Of a stretch of DNA of 64,000 nucleotides, positions 37,201 to 45,372 are shown one piece after another. The position numbers and the translations under genes are program-made. The stretch comes from Vanessa cardui. Lineage: Eukaryota; Arthropoda; Insecta; Lepidoptera; Nymphalidae. The notes under the pieces were generated by a model, which saw only the letters and a program-made list of their open reading frames with translations, was not told the origin of the DNA and did not search any database. The stretch spans positions 10,170,501-10,234,500 of the forward strand of contig NC_061124.1 in assembly GCF_905220365.1 (NCBI RefSeq). Reading direction: 5' to 3'. Numbering within the stretch: the stretch's first letter is position 1; each line of letters begins with the position of its first letter.

Positions 37201-40200
37201 GAGTGGTGTGTACATCGGATTTCATGGGTACGCTACTCTGAGGTCCCGGGTTCGATTCCCAGCCTGTTGTCTTGGGTCTGGGTGTTTGTGGTACCGTCGT
37301 TACTTCTGATTTCCATAACACAAGTGCTTCAGCTACTTACATTGGGATCAGAGTAATGTATGTGATGTTGTCTCATATTTATTTATTTATTATTATTATT
37401 ATTAGATAACAATGAGCGGCACCTCCATCTTGGACTTGAGGTCGATGCCGGCGAAGATGTCGTCGTCCATGTTGTGCGCGCTGGGCGCGCTGGAGGCGGG
37501 CGGCGCCACCGTGTGCGCGCCGCCCGCCGCCGTCGGCTCCGTGGGCGAGATCAGGTCGCCTGCGCACACGCTCATGTTACCAGGCGAACTCCGGTCACAC
37601 GACCATTATTTCAAATTTTATGAAAACTTATAAATTGGAGAGTATTGATTTTTTTCCCTTCTAATTTTCATTTTTACACAATGAAAACACTATTTTCTAA
37701 AAAAAGTTCTATTTTCTAACATAGAATTATTACATTGAAATTTTTGAGTGGCAAAGAAAAAACACACACACACACACACACACATTTTAAGCATAGTAGC
37801 GAAAACCATAAGTGCGCGCTTTTTTACGGTATCTATTTAAGAGTAAAAGCAACTGGACCTGATGGTAGAGGATCACCAAACTTTTAGTTGGATATTATTT
37901 AGTATACCTCTTGATATGAGAGTGCACATGTATGCGTCGTGGGAGAACACATCGCGTCGTATCAGTTCACCAAACAAGTGCACCAGGTTAGCGAACTGTT
38001 GCCTGTTGCCCGGCGGTGCGTTTGGACTCTCATCTGTAATAATAATTAAGTATGTTATGAAATTGTTAAAAACATGCTTATCTTTCATTAAAATTAATGT
38101 AGGCATTATTTACCCAAAATTGGTGCATCATTGTCCAAGAAACGTAGCAGTAAGTTTTGGAAAATTGGAGGTCCGTTGTAGAGACCCGTGCCGGAGCTTA
38201 TTGACTCCTTGTCATCGGACCCTAGAGGGATAGAAATATTTATGAATTAAAAAATTTAATCTTGCTTATTTATTAATATAAAAAATATAAATTTAATTTT
38301 ATTCTTTCATATTGTTATCGAGTCGAGATGGCCCAGTGGGTAGAACGCGCGCATCTTAACCGATGATTGCGGGTTCAAACCCAGGCAAGCACCGCTGATT
38401 CATGTGCTTAATTTGTCTTTATAATTCATCTCGTGCTCAGCGCTGAAGGAAAACATCGTGAGGAAACCTGCATGTGACAAATTTCATAGAAATTGCCACA
38501 TGTGTCTTCCACCAACCCGCATTGGAACAGCGTGGTGGAATATGTTCCAAACCTTCTCCTCAAAGGGAGAGGAGGCCTTTAGCCCAGCAGTGGGAATTTA
38601 CAGGCTGTTGTTGTTGTTGTATATTGTTAACGGTAGTGTCAAGTGCGTACCCTGGTGGTCGTGGTGGTGGTGGTGGTGCTGTCGGCGGTCTAGCAGCGCG
38701 GCGGCGGCCATGGCGCGGTGCTCGCCCCAGCGCGCGCCGCACACGGCCCACTCGCACAGCACGCGCACCACCGCGTACGAACACGCGAACTCCTGCAACA
38801 CGACACAATTCTCACTAACTCATATCCCTTTTGCTTGGTGGTAGGGCTTTGTGCAAGCCCGTCTGGGTAAGTACCACCCACTCATCAGTTATTCTACCGC
38901 CAAATAACAGTACTCAGTATTGTTGTGTTCCGGTTTGAAGGGTGAGTGAGCCAGTGTAACTATAGGCACAAGGGACGTAGCATCTTGGTTCCCAGAGTTG
39001 GTGGCACATTGACGATGTAAGGAATAATTAATATTTCTTACAGCTTCATTGTCTATGGGTGATGGTGACCACTTACCATCAGGTGGCCAATATGCTCGGC
39101 CGCCAATCTATACCATAAAAAAAAAACCCTGAATCTTATTTGTGATTTACGTGAGACTGAGTTTGTGTACATCATTTAGCATAAAAATCTTAACCTAATA
39201 ATACAAAATTTGCAGATATGACTAAAGTTATCTGGCTATTATAGTCCATTCCACGAATCACACTCCCATCGAACAAAATACCCGCCCCTCATTGGTCAAT
39301 GTGTGCTACTAGAGGTGAGACGAAATGTATATTAACCAGTAAGCGCACAGGGACAATTTCGTTTGGGAGTTCGTTTCGTAGAATGAACTTCATCTTTACT
39401 ACATCAACTTAGAAAAACTATGCAGATTCTTACTTCAGTTCAAATGTGAAAGGCCAAATAAATTAACCGAAAAATATATATATTACCGGATCTTTAGGAT
39501 CAGGGTTGCCATCTTTGTTGGTTGGAGTGCAGTTGGCGAACACCTCCTTGTATAAGGTGTCCAAGTTGTTGTTCGGATCGACTCGATCGAAGCTGTGCCT
39601 GTCCAAAGCTTCAAGGACTGCTAAGACTCGAGCTACAAATAAATTTAAAATAAAAACCTTAGTAATATTGACTCTGTGCACGATTACAGCGCCAACTAGC
39701 GTCCACAACTTTGAAGGCTCTTTCACATTGACATTTAGGCCGTATATTGGTAAAAAAATATCGAAATGAAAAAAAAAAATTTCGGCTAATAAATTGTTGT
39801 GATACCTCGATTTGGGTGGAAAAAAGGTGTTGAAATTATTTTGGTCATTCACATCAAATGAGGTAAGTCCAAAAAGTGTGTGTTAATTTTGAGTGTGGCA
39901 GGGTTTGTTTACTTCATTTATAGTTGTAGTTTTACAGTAAAACAAAAAGAAAAAGCTACTTTAATGGTTTCATTATATAACAGTAAATACATTTATGTTC
40001 CTGTTCCTCAATGTTCCTGTATCGCTAGTAATAAATTAAACATCGTTTTCAGATCAAAATGAGAATTGTTTTGAAGACCGGGTTTGTAAGTGTTACTCAC
40101 AATATAAAATTCCAACCACAAACTGTAATTAACGGAAAGTTTTTATTTAGTATTTCTGCCAGTATTCTTGCAGTTTACAACACAACAACTACTGTGACTC

Positions 40201-43200
40201 ATTCTTGTTAGCAGACTAATGCGATTAATTAATGATAATAAAATGTATTTATGTAGAATCACTTTGCAATTGACATATACATTTGATGTCAGAGCTTACA
40301 TTATTTCTACTTTTGACCATCATGAGCGCTGCGATAGATTATGTTACCCCCACCTAATACTTCGAATAGATTTATATATTAGAAATCATATTGTATATAA
40401 GCATGTGATTTAAATATAACTGCCTTTTTATAAAATTATTATTGCTATTTAAAAATTAACAAGCCCAAGCAACTTTTATTGCTAGGTTTTTGTTTATTTT
40501 TGCTCTTTCTTCATTAGAAAAACACATTGGTTTTCACCTTTCCACCTTACTATGTATTAACTTATATTACTTTTTAAATTTCAATAAAACGTCACCAACA
40601 TCCGAATCCATATGAATTGATTATTCACGATTTTAACCAATTATATTAATTTTATCATGACTGCCATAGACTATACCTTGCGAGCTGGTCTGCCATTTAT
40701 CTGTACACCACTTGCTCTCAGCTTTCTTGCTGCGAGCTGAAATTTCTTGTTCTGCTTCATAAACCTGTGACAATATTGAGTATATCACTTAATTTTCTAA
40801 AACATTTTTTAAATTTATGGTTAAAAAGATTGAGAAGCAAGTACCATCCTCCGGTGGTGCTCGGTGACGGCGGAATCCATCATGGGCATGGGCAGGGCCG
40901 AGGGCGGCAAGGGCAGCAGGTCGAGCGGGGAGCCCTGCAGCGACGAGCCGCAGCCCGACCACACCAGCGCCGTCGGACATTCGATACAGATTATCTAAAA
41001 CGTCAAGGTCAACTCATTCATTCACTGTCATATCTATTAGATTTGCATTAAAAGATATACAGATTACCAAATAGCATTACATATGTTGTGTTCAGGTTCA
41101 TTGTGTGTGTGAACCAATGAAACATTTTAGTTCCCATAGTTGGTAGAGCATTGGTGAAGTTTTCTTATAGAATTGTCTATGGGCAGAGGTCCGTCATGTG
41201 GCCTAGTAGACAGTCTCACTTGAGATATAATAAATATATTAAAATCGAGTCGTTTATTATTGAGATTAAACAAATTGAAATTACTTTTGTAAATAATCAC
41301 TGTGCCGTATATGCACATAGGTATTAAAGTAAACAGTTAGTAAAGTTACATATTCTATGACTAAAATATTTCACATCTGTGTATCTCATATTCTTTGGCA
41401 TATATCGTGTATAAAAGTCGAAGCATTGCATATGTAAAACAGAGTGTCTATCAAGTGCATCACAGTCCGTATAGTTGTACTATCTCGTCAATAAATCGTG
41501 AACCAGTTAGTGACTTTCATTATCCTCAACATCAGCCCAGCAATATCACCATTACATAGTATAAAACAAAGTCGCTTACCACTGTCTGTCCCTACGTATG
41601 CTTAGAACTTTAAAATTACGCAACGGATTTTGATGCTGTTTTTATTAATAGATAGGAGTGATTTGAGAGGAAGGTTTTTGTATATAATACATAGACATTA
41701 TAGTAAAAAATAACTGATAATTTTAAAAGTTTCTAATTTGATGTCGAAATAAAAAAAATCCTGTAGTATATTTAGTATCAGATTTACACCCGGGCGAAAC
41801 CGGGGAGCGTCGCTAGTAATAATAATAAAAGTGGATCCTACCTGTAGAATCGTTGCAAGCTGTATTATCACATCTCTGTGGTACGAGCAGTTGAGTATTT
41901 CTCCAAAACCAACTTGTACAGGATTCAGAGATGAGGCTATCACTGTTGTTAGAGTAGTTTTGGTGTCTCTCGGTGGAGACCCTGCCTCCTCCTTCACTTG
42001 AACATCCATCGGTTGTTGAGGATTCGGTGTCCCTAAGGGATTGGGAGTTCCCAGTGAATGGTTGGGATTCGGAGTTCCAAGGGAGTGGTTAGGATTAGGA
42101 GTCCCGTGATTCGGGTCTGCCGGTGTGGCAGATCGTTTTATTTGCGAGACATTCGGCTTTACATCTCCATTGGTTTCATTCGCTGGGGACATTGGAGTTC
42201 CATTTGTTTCTGTGATCGTTAATAAAGAACAAATTAGAATAATAAACTTCATTTAATGATCAAACAAATGCACAATCACCTTTAAAAAGGATAATCAAAT
42301 ATAAACATGAGTAGACACCCCCTAAATTTGTATATTCTACCGCCAAACAGAAATACTAAGCGTTGCTAGATTACTCTATTGGGTAAGTGACCCAATGTAA
42401 CTATAGGCACAAGGGGCATAGCATCTTAGTTCACAATGTTGGTTAGTTACATACTGGTCATTTAAAGAATCGTAAAAACATCTCTTGCCTCATATATAAA
42501 TTTAAAATTGTGTATGATAGTGTATTAGTTATTATGGATGCTTTTGTAATTAGTCCTAGTTGTTTAATAAAATGGTAAAATTTAAATGCATTAGTACCTC
42601 CATTCCTTTCAGTACTCTTGTTGAATACAACAGGCTGATTGAGAGCTCTTAAAGTCGTATCAGACAAAACCGAACATATTGCTGCAGCTTTTTTTGCACA
42701 AGATGTAGCGAGACGTCGGGACAAACCTTCACAGCATACAAATTCACTCATGTGCTGCAATGCTAAGGGCAGGAACAATCTAGAAATAAAACAATTAGTA
42801 TTAGAAACAATTAGTATTAGTAAAGTTATTCTACCGCCAAATAACAGTACTCAGTATTGTCGTGTTCCGGTTTGAAGGGTGAGTGAGCCAGTGTAACTAC
42901 AGGCACAAGGGACATAACATCTTAGTTCCCAAGGTTGTTGGCACATTGACAATGTAAGGAATAGTTAATATTTCTTACTAATGGATACAATTACGTTACA
43001 AGCTTCATTGTCTATGGGTGACGGTGACCACATACCATCAGGTGGCCAACCTATACCATAAAAAACAAAAAAAATAAATTAGGTGTAGCAATGCCTAGTT
43101 ATACTATATTTAAATCACTTTGCTACTCTATTACATTGTAAATACTATGACAAATAAGATCAGATCAGGTTATTTTTGTGTCTAAAAGTATATTAAATGT

Positions 43201-45372
43201 ACATAATTATTATTAGCTTTATTACATTTTAAAATCCTATTAAGCGATGACACTACCTTACTGGATGGGTATAAATATTCTTATGAGCAAATTATATGAC
43301 TTAGTCTTCATTGTAATGTTTTTAAAAAAATGCAAAATTTTTGGTACCTGTATATCAATTCTTACCTCAAAAGTCCATCATCTGGGGCTCTTTTATCAAG
43401 CAATTCAATTATCCACGTGAGAAAATCATGTCTGTCCAGTAAACCCTCATCCAATAGGTAACGAGCCAGCCGACAGCAATAATTCCACTGTCGCAGTGCT
43501 TGTCGCCAGTCAGTGCTTTCATTTGAATTTGGCGTTGAGGAACCAAGCCCTATTAAGTTTATACAGGTTAAAAATATTATTTAATTTACAAAAATAAGGT
43601 TTATTAAGAAAAAAGTTCATACCACTAGAATTTCCAGGGGAGTGCATAGAATTTGGTACCGTTGAACTGTTTGGTGTTGATCCTCCGGGCATGTTGCCTG
43701 AAGAATTGTGACTGGGTGTACCTTGACCTGCAAATAAATAAAAGAGGTATCTCAAAAAATTAGATATGACTCTAATAATGACAAATAAAAAAATGGTTGT
43801 AACATACGTCTTTTATTTGTTAAAAAATAATTATTCAAATAGTCAAATTAAAAGAAATCTTGAATCAAAGAATGAATGAAGTTTTTAGAAATCTAATATT
43901 GATAAGTGTGTTTCAGTTTCACTTTTTTAAACATACCTGATTGAGATGGAGGTGTTTTATCAGAAATGTTTCCTGGTACTGCACTTTGGTAGTATTCTGC
44001 TAGCTTTGGTATCTGATCCTTGAGGAATTTTATCAATGTCGTTGTCCATTCTAAAAATCAAAATAATTAAACACCATAAATCATAATTTATACCATTAAT
44101 AATAATCATAATCTTTTAGAAATAAATTAAATACCAGTAGTAGGATCGGGAAGTTGTCTCTTCTTAATCTTGGCCTCAGAAACTGCGACAGTATATGCAG
44201 AACTGAGTTTGATAAACCAGGCAGCTCTTGGCATAGCTACCTGGTATTCTGTCAATGTAATAAATATTTCTTCTTTTTTATTGAAATTAGGTGCTTTCTT
44301 AGCAAGCTGAGATAGAGGTTTGCTTCCTGTTAATAAGAAAAGAATGGTATAATCTGATTTATAATACAAGAATATACTAATGTTGCATTTCATTTTATAG
44401 AGTACTATATTGAATAAATAAATGAATATTCTGCATATTATTAGAATAGCAAATAAGAATACTTTTCAATATTGTTTTGTATTTTGAGTCAAATATGAAT
44501 TTCATGTTTGTTTCATAGTTATTATTATTATTATATAATATTGATAAATAAGGAAACTAAAGTGTAAATAAATTATACAGAATATTTTCATTTACTTATA
44601 TTTTAAAGAAGTGAAAAGTATATTACTTTTAAATATACATTATTTACTACAACACTATGGTGTGTAATTTTTTAACTTTCACTTAGAATTAAAAATGTAT
44701 GTGTTATATAAACAATTTTAACAATAAATATAGGTACAAAATATAATAAGAATATATATTAATTCACTAAGTGTATTAACATATGTGTCTTAATTAACTT
44801 AAGATTTTGATATTTTTTTTAATATAATAATATAATTTTAAGTAATTGTAGTATTTGTTTTTTTATGTATGATTTTTAATGTTTTATATTTCCCAAACTC
44901 CATTCCTTGATTTGTCTTCAAGAAATGTCTTACCTGCTAAATCTTTAAACCAAGCTTCAATTTGTGGTTTTGTTCTGGCAGTTGCTGGCCAAAAGTTATC
45001 TTTTGGATTTACTTGCTGTCTTTTTCTACCACAGTCAGGTAGGGTATTTAGCTCCTCCTTCTTTGATAAGATTCCCGAGAAGAATTGTCCAATCTAAAAT
45101 AATATGTATGTGTTAAAAAAGAATGTTTGTTTTACACTAATGCTTACACTGATGTTGTGTTTATAAAGATTTCATATTCTCACTTTTGAGGCAGAGTAAT
45201 TAAAATTTCGCGCGGTCCCAAATTCATCATTTGATTGTGGTGTTGTTGTGAATCCGTGTTTTACGTTGGCAGACGTAAGCTCGTCCTCCTTTTGTCGTGG
45301 TTCTTGTGGGTACACATCTGGAGGCCCCAACCGAGGCCTTTTAAGGGGCCGCTTTTCGTACATTATACCCAT
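14000..45372 (-). CDS. MED12 (kto): Mediator complex subunit 12 (kohtalo)
   Basis: I trace 47 coding exons from ATG at 45372 to the stop at 14000-14002. Their lengths sum to 7263 bases, 2420 residues, with every splice phase matching (exon lists are in the five part entries). Fly kohtalo is about 2500 residues and human MED12 2177. MED12 with MED13, Cyclin C and CDK8 forms the Mediator kinase module in the nucleus and activates CDK8. Diagnostic pieces: the N-terminus EKRPLKRPRLGPPDVYPQ, NFWPATARTKPQIEAWF, LCEWAV (638-643) that names the central domain, ENPANRYSF-like SPANRYSFVC, GARLTCHLLLRLFKT, PLLSLVLTCL, LAGGMFDAIRRS, LEPLPLPPED, and a Gln/Met/Gly-rich C-terminus ending QQYQQPY. Introns carry at least 20 mobile elements. 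Confidence 0.95.
15630..15866 (-). mobile_element. tRNA-derived SINE, family A, in MED12 intron 41
   Basis: Reverse copy with (TAA)n-type tail at 15628-15645 and a tRNA-like head at the right (CCATGGAGGTCGTC). The tail end lies about 15 bases upstream of the exon 42 acceptor. Confidence 0.8.
17099..25482 (-). CDS. MED12 (kto): MED12 part 4: exons 29-39 (residues 1461-1988)
   Basis: Exons: 25297-25482, 24404-24491, 23274-23437, 21947-22070, 21233-21345, 20477-20618, 19300-19544, 18437-18632, 17867-17947, 17581-17720, 17099-17201. Conserved pieces: VLAEICSEEWVLQKCL, NLEQWSLRMSWLDLQLMFKQ, VWLVAPLVAKLPPAVQGRVL, EPLLSLVLTCLRNQDDQK, LQLRFSLAGGMFDAIRRSYQ, LFTTLIDMLATLIHSTLAE, VRQLLPLSKN, PLSWAWFAATKIERKPL and YYLEPLPLPPED. 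Exons 33 and 34 carry Gly/Ser/Cys-rich inserts. The donor of exon 31 is weak (GTCGCC) and is followed by G-tracts. The donor of exon 35 runs straight into a CA repeat. Confidence 0.9.
17408..17420 (+). repeat. Poly-G run
   Basis: A run of about 12 G on the plus strand between MED12 exons 38 and 39 (poly-C in the MED12 transcript). Short mononucleotide repeat, length prone to sequencing error. Confidence 0.8.
18686..18827. mobile_element. Small inverted-repeat element in MED12 intron 35
   Basis: CTACGCAGCAAGTCG at 18686-18700 and its perfect reverse complement at 18813-18827 bound 142 bp. I see no clear target duplication. Probably a MITE or MITE relic. Confidence 0.5.
19252..19298 (+). repeat. 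(GT)n microsatellite at the MED12 exon 35 donor
   Basis: About 46 bases of GT on the plus strand, read as CA in the MED12 transcript. It begins at intron position +3 (donor GT at 19298-19299). Confidence 0.9.
19588..19642 (+). repeat. Dispersed repeat H, left half
   Basis: GGTTCGGAAAGTAGATTCT and AAGAAACTCAGTAGTTACTC match the repeat at 23856-24050. The repeat continues after the Tigger-type insertion, at about 20198-20240 (AGTCATGTTAGTT...ATTACAATTA). Confidence 0.7.
19643..20195 (+). mobile_element. Tigger/pogo-type DNA transposon relic nested in repeat H
   Basis: A 553-bp element with termini CAGTGTAAACTC at 19643-19654 and its reverse complement ending at 20195, with flanking TA at 19641-19642 and 20196-20197. 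Inside, 19755-19922 encodes a decayed transposase C-terminus (VDNCLLTTASLTDIEILDSV, then an acidic stretch and PPPSVKEVLKAAK), the pattern of Tigger/Jerky-like transposases before a stop. The catalytic DDE core is missing, so it is an internally deleted copy. TA duplication fits the pogo group of Tc1/mariner. Confidence 0.75.
20634..20790 (-). mobile_element. 5'-truncated SINE family B in MED12 intron 33
   Basis: Reverse copy, tail CAGCCTGTAAATTTCCCAC at the left. It breaks off after ACACATGAAGGTTTCCT, so the tRNA-like head is missing. It starts about 15 bases upstream of the exon 34 acceptor. Confidence 0.75.
20851..21189 (+). mobile_element. MITE D, copy 1
   Basis: A 339-bp element with termini TAGTACGACACAA and TTGTGTCGTAGTA, flanked by TA on both sides. 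Body blocks GTAGCATCGGA, AAAACCGATCACTGCCGATT and TTTTGCCGATGCGACATCT are shared by four other copies in the window. No coding capacity. Confidence 0.85.
21472..21750 (+). mobile_element. SINE family B (head partly lost) in MED12 intron 32
   Basis: Forward copy from the A-box region on (GCGTGCATCTTAATCGATG, B box GGTTCAAATCC) to GTACAGGCT. Flanked by the 13-base duplication GTTATATAAACTA at 21459-21471 and 21751-21763. Confidence 0.85.
21847..21902. other. Perfect 15-bp hairpin near the exon 32 donor
   Basis: TCGATAGAGTATAAT at 21847-21861 pairs perfectly with 21888-21902 across a 26-base loop. It lies 44 bases into the intron after MED12 exon 32. It could be a relic of an inverted-repeat element or a structured RNA. 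Confidence 0.5.
22593..23118. mobile_element. MITE I with about 80-bp terminal inverted repeats
   Basis: Left end CTATAGTTTGTTCGCGTTAA and the reverse complement of the right end CTATAGTCTGTTCGCGTTAA match through AATGCAGTGAGTTGTCATTG, TTTACCGGC and GACCAATCAAATCTTTT, about 80 bp with few changes. The interior is AT-rich without coding capacity. The flanks share GTAAC, a possible 5-bp duplication, but the surrounding DNA is itself rich in GTAACG, so this is not proof. Confidence 0.75.
23238..23255 (-). promoter_or_regulatory. G-tract cluster (possible RNA G-quadruplex) after MED12 exon 31
   Basis: On the MED12 strand the intron reads GGGAGGGGGGAGGGGGGG starting 19 bases after the exon end. 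Four or more G-triplets in 18 bases satisfy the usual G-quadruplex pattern. G-triplets just inside an intron often support weak donors, and the donor here is GTCGCC. Confidence 0.5.
23560..23790 (-). mobile_element. tRNA-derived SINE, family A
   Basis: Reverse copy, (TAA)n-like tail at the left and head CCATGGAGGTCGTC at the right, in the intron between MED12 exons 30 and 31. Confidence 0.8.
23856..24050 (+). repeat. Dispersed repeat H
   Basis: AAAATCAAAATAAACTTTATTCAAG, TCACAAGCACTTTTGAATCGTC, GTCGGTTCGGAAAGTAGATTCT and GTCATGTTAGTTATATACAA, a unit common in Lepidoptera. A 12-base tandem duplication interrupts the GTAGATTCT region. It serves as the empty-site counterpart of the Tigger insertion at 19643-20195. 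Confidence 0.65.
24080..24372 (+). mobile_element. SINE family B in MED12 intron 30 flank
   Basis: Full copy: A box in GATGGCCCCGTGGTTAGAACG, B box GGTTCAAACCC, body to GGGAATTTACAGGCTGTTGTT. It ends about 30 bases downstream of the exon 30 donor. Confidence 0.85.
24974..25262 (+). repeat. Dispersed repeat C, near full copy
   Basis: Starts TGTTAGGGATTTGTGCAAGCCCG, runs through TACCACCCACTCATCAG and TTCTTACAGCTTCATTGTCTA, and ends CCTATACCATAAAAAAA. The A-rich end suggests retroposition, possibly of a LINE 3' end. It ends about 35 bases from the exon 29 donor. Confidence 0.7.
25620..25958 (+). mobile_element. MITE D, copy 2
   Basis: 339 bp, termini TAGTACGACACAAGTTAG and GTTGTGTCGTACTA, flanked by TA. 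In the large intron between MED12 exons 28 and 29. Confidence 0.85.
26797..27093 (-). mobile_element. MITE D, copy 3 (shorter, opposite orientation)
   Basis: Left part CGACACAACCTAAATGTAAC and GGCAAAATTCGTAAAACCGATC corresponds to the right end of the other copies, so it is inverted. About 40 bp are missing internally. Confidence 0.75.
28009..32624 (-). CDS. MED12 (kto): MED12 part 3: exons 20-28 (residues 988-1461)
   Basis: Exons: 32442-32624, 31864-32008, 31200-31389, 30958-31049, 30530-30859, 29760-29936, 28982-29122, 28262-28382, 28009-28050. The donor of exon 22 (GTACAA at 31199) was set by phase and by the join AYPKIK/QALYSP, which aligns with the family; reading on instead gives an open but unrelated tail. 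Contains AERCVLAQLHDLYK, SPANRYSFVC, LAAEWLGALVALCG, FSLEDFVRHAALPSL, GARLTCHLLLRLFKT and SCDRHLLAA. Third codon positions are almost all G or C in exons 20-26. Exon 28 is only 42 bases. Confidence 0.9.
28435..28689 (-). mobile_element. LTR-like fragment (candidate solo LTR)
   Basis: On the minus strand the 255-bp block runs from TGTCACGATTCA to GTGTCGAACA and holds a TATA-type box (GGTATATAAGGG, near 28557-28568) followed by AATAAA (28513-28518). TG...CA ends with a promoter and a poly(A) signal in that order are LTR features. I found no matching target duplication and no coding part, so the call is tentative. Confidence 0.4.
29186..29524 (+). mobile_element. MITE D, copy 4
   Basis: 339 bp, TAGTACGACACAAATTAG to GTTGTGTCGTAGTA, flanked by TA on both sides. 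It lies in the intron between MED12 exons 25 and 26. Confidence 0.85.
30037..30481 (+). mobile_element. MITE E, copy 1
   Basis: About 445 bp with termini GGCTATTTGACA and reverse GTCAAATAGCC, flanked by TA. Contains GTTTGTCACGTGACA and AAAGTGACGTCACCGACCCC. It ends 48 bases from the donor of MED12 exon 24. Confidence 0.8.
31453..31788 (+). repeat. Tandem duplication, two units of about 200 bp
   Basis: AATTAACTG(A/G)AACAGTAGTGG, GTGACCCAGTGTGCTTATCG, GACACATCCCATGAGTGGCAG and AGTACCCTTGGACGAG occur twice, at 31453-31590 and 31650-31788, nearly identical. In the intron between MED12 exons 21 and 22. The units end in A-rich stretches. Confidence 0.75.
32165..32425 (+). repeat. Tandem duplication, two units of about 130 bp
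   Basis: GACTCCA(G/A)GCTATTAATGAG, AAGCTCCCAGGAGCTCAG and ATCTGCGGC occur at 32170-32290 and again at 32301-32425. The second unit ends about 16 bases from the donor of MED12 exon 20. The units carry a perfect inner palindrome, GCTCCCAGGAGC-like. Confidence 0.7.
32688..32987 (+). mobile_element. SINE family B, full length
   Basis: A box GATGGCCCAGTGGTTAGAACG, B box GGTTCAAACCC, end GGCTGTTGTTGTTGTTG. Flanked by the 12-base duplication TTTGCAACAAGA at 32676-32687 and 32988-32999. Confidence 0.88.
33192..40994 (-). CDS. MED12 (kto): MED12 part 2: exons 9-19 (residues 499-987)
   Basis: Exons: 40845-40994, 40677-40764, 39487-39632, 38651-38792, 38114-38221, 37908-38033, 37423-37559, 36216-36352, 34802-34884, 33385-33582, 33192-33343. 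Includes ALDRHSFDRVDPNNNLDTLY, LCEWAVCGARWGEHRAM (from 638), a six-His run at 665-670, FANLVHLFGELIRRDVFSH, MCTLISRG and RHILLYGVGRQRDDAKHAVKKMTK. Exons 12, 15 and 18 are strongly GC-rich, their neighbours are not. A SINE ends about 18 bases from the donor of exon 15 and another SINE ends about 30 bases from the donor of exon 12. Confidence 0.92.
34093..34500 (-). mobile_element. MITE E, copy 2 (inverted relative to copy 1)
   Basis: Same family as 30037-30481 in the opposite orientation, with GGCTATTTGAC and GTCAAATAGCC termini and TA flanks. Confidence 0.8.
34502..34702 (+). pseudogene. Remnant of a LINE reverse-transcriptase ORF C-terminus
   Basis: The plus-strand frame reads YRGRGRPMKLWIDCGKDMAG, then EMTSDREVWKKTR, the characteristic C-terminal tail of RTE-like LINE polyproteins (RGRPKxRWxD...MTxDRxxWK). 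Nothing of the catalytic domain remains. It abuts MITE E copy 2. Confidence 0.6.
36855..37010. other. GC-rich unassigned block in MED12 intron 15
   Basis: GAGGCGCGCACTAACTGC, GGTGCGCCTCGTTGGCCGG and CGCTGGGTACCGCTCCATG stand out from AT-rich surroundings. No exon fits here in MED12, whose exons 15 and 16 already join in phase. Probably a retroelement fragment I cannot name. Confidence 0.35.
37186..37404 (+). mobile_element. tRNA-derived SINE, family A, next to MED12 exon 15
   Basis: Forward copy: head GACCTCCATGGTCGAGTGG, B box GGTTCGATTCC, tail ATTTATTTATTTATTATTATT. The tail stops about 18 bases from the exon 15 donor (37421-37422). Confidence 0.85.
37763..37785 (+). repeat. (CA)n microsatellite
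   Basis: About 11 CA units in the intron between MED12 exons 14 and 15 (GT on the transcript strand). Confidence 0.85.
38318..38620 (+). mobile_element. SINE family B, full length
   Basis: GAGTCGAGATGGCCCAGTGGG head, B box GGTTCAAACCC, end GGCTGTTGTTGTTGTTGT. Flanked by ATATTGTTA at 38309-38317 and 38621-38629. It ends about 30 bases from the MED12 exon 12 donor. Confidence 0.88.
38838..39124 (+). repeat. Dispersed repeat C, full copy
   Basis: From TTGGTGGTAGGGCTTTGTGC to CTATACCATAAAAAAAAAA, closely matching 24974-25262. It begins about 45 bases upstream of the acceptor of MED12 exon 12. Confidence 0.7.
41111..41215 (+). repeat. Dispersed repeat C, degraded fragment
   Basis: TTTTAGTTCCCATAGTTGGT, GAGCATTGGTGAAG and TTGTCTATGGGCAGAGGTCC are diverged pieces of repeat C. 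Confidence 0.4.
41549..41817 (+). mobile_element. Helitron-like non-autonomous element, family F, copy 3
   Basis: Starts after A as TCACCATTACATAGTATAAAAC and ends CGGGCGAAACCGGGGAGCGTCGCTAG before T. TC start, CTAG end and an A/T target fit Helitron insertion. It lies about 25 bases from the donor of MED12 exon 8. Confidence 0.6.
41842..45372 (-). CDS. MED12 (kto): MED12 part 1: exons 1-8 (residues 1-498)
   Basis: Exons: 45184-45372, 44934-45093, 44135-44326, 43937-44050, 43623-43727, 43366-43549, 42598-42779, 41842-42209. This part holds the MED12 N-terminal segment that contacts Cyclin C and activates CDK8 in other species. The start MGIMYEKRPLKRPRLG was chosen because it directly precedes the conserved block. 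Exon 5 is a Ser/Asn/Pro-rich insert. Exon 8 has four GTPNP units at residues 411-439 (two of them GTPNPNHSL), an insertion I do not know from vertebrate MED12. Codon use here is AT-leaning. Confidence 0.92.
42336..42446 (+). repeat. Dispersed repeat C, partial copy
   Basis: TTCTACCGCCAAACAG, TGTAACTATAGGCACAAGG and ATAGCATCTTAGTTC match the middle of repeat C. Confidence 0.5.
42829..43072 (+). repeat. Dispersed repeat C, 5'-truncated copy
   Basis: Begins at TTCTACCGCCAAATAACAG and runs to CCTATACCATAAAAAAC. A 5' truncation with an intact A-rich 3' end is usual for LINE-type retroposition. Confidence 0.65.
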
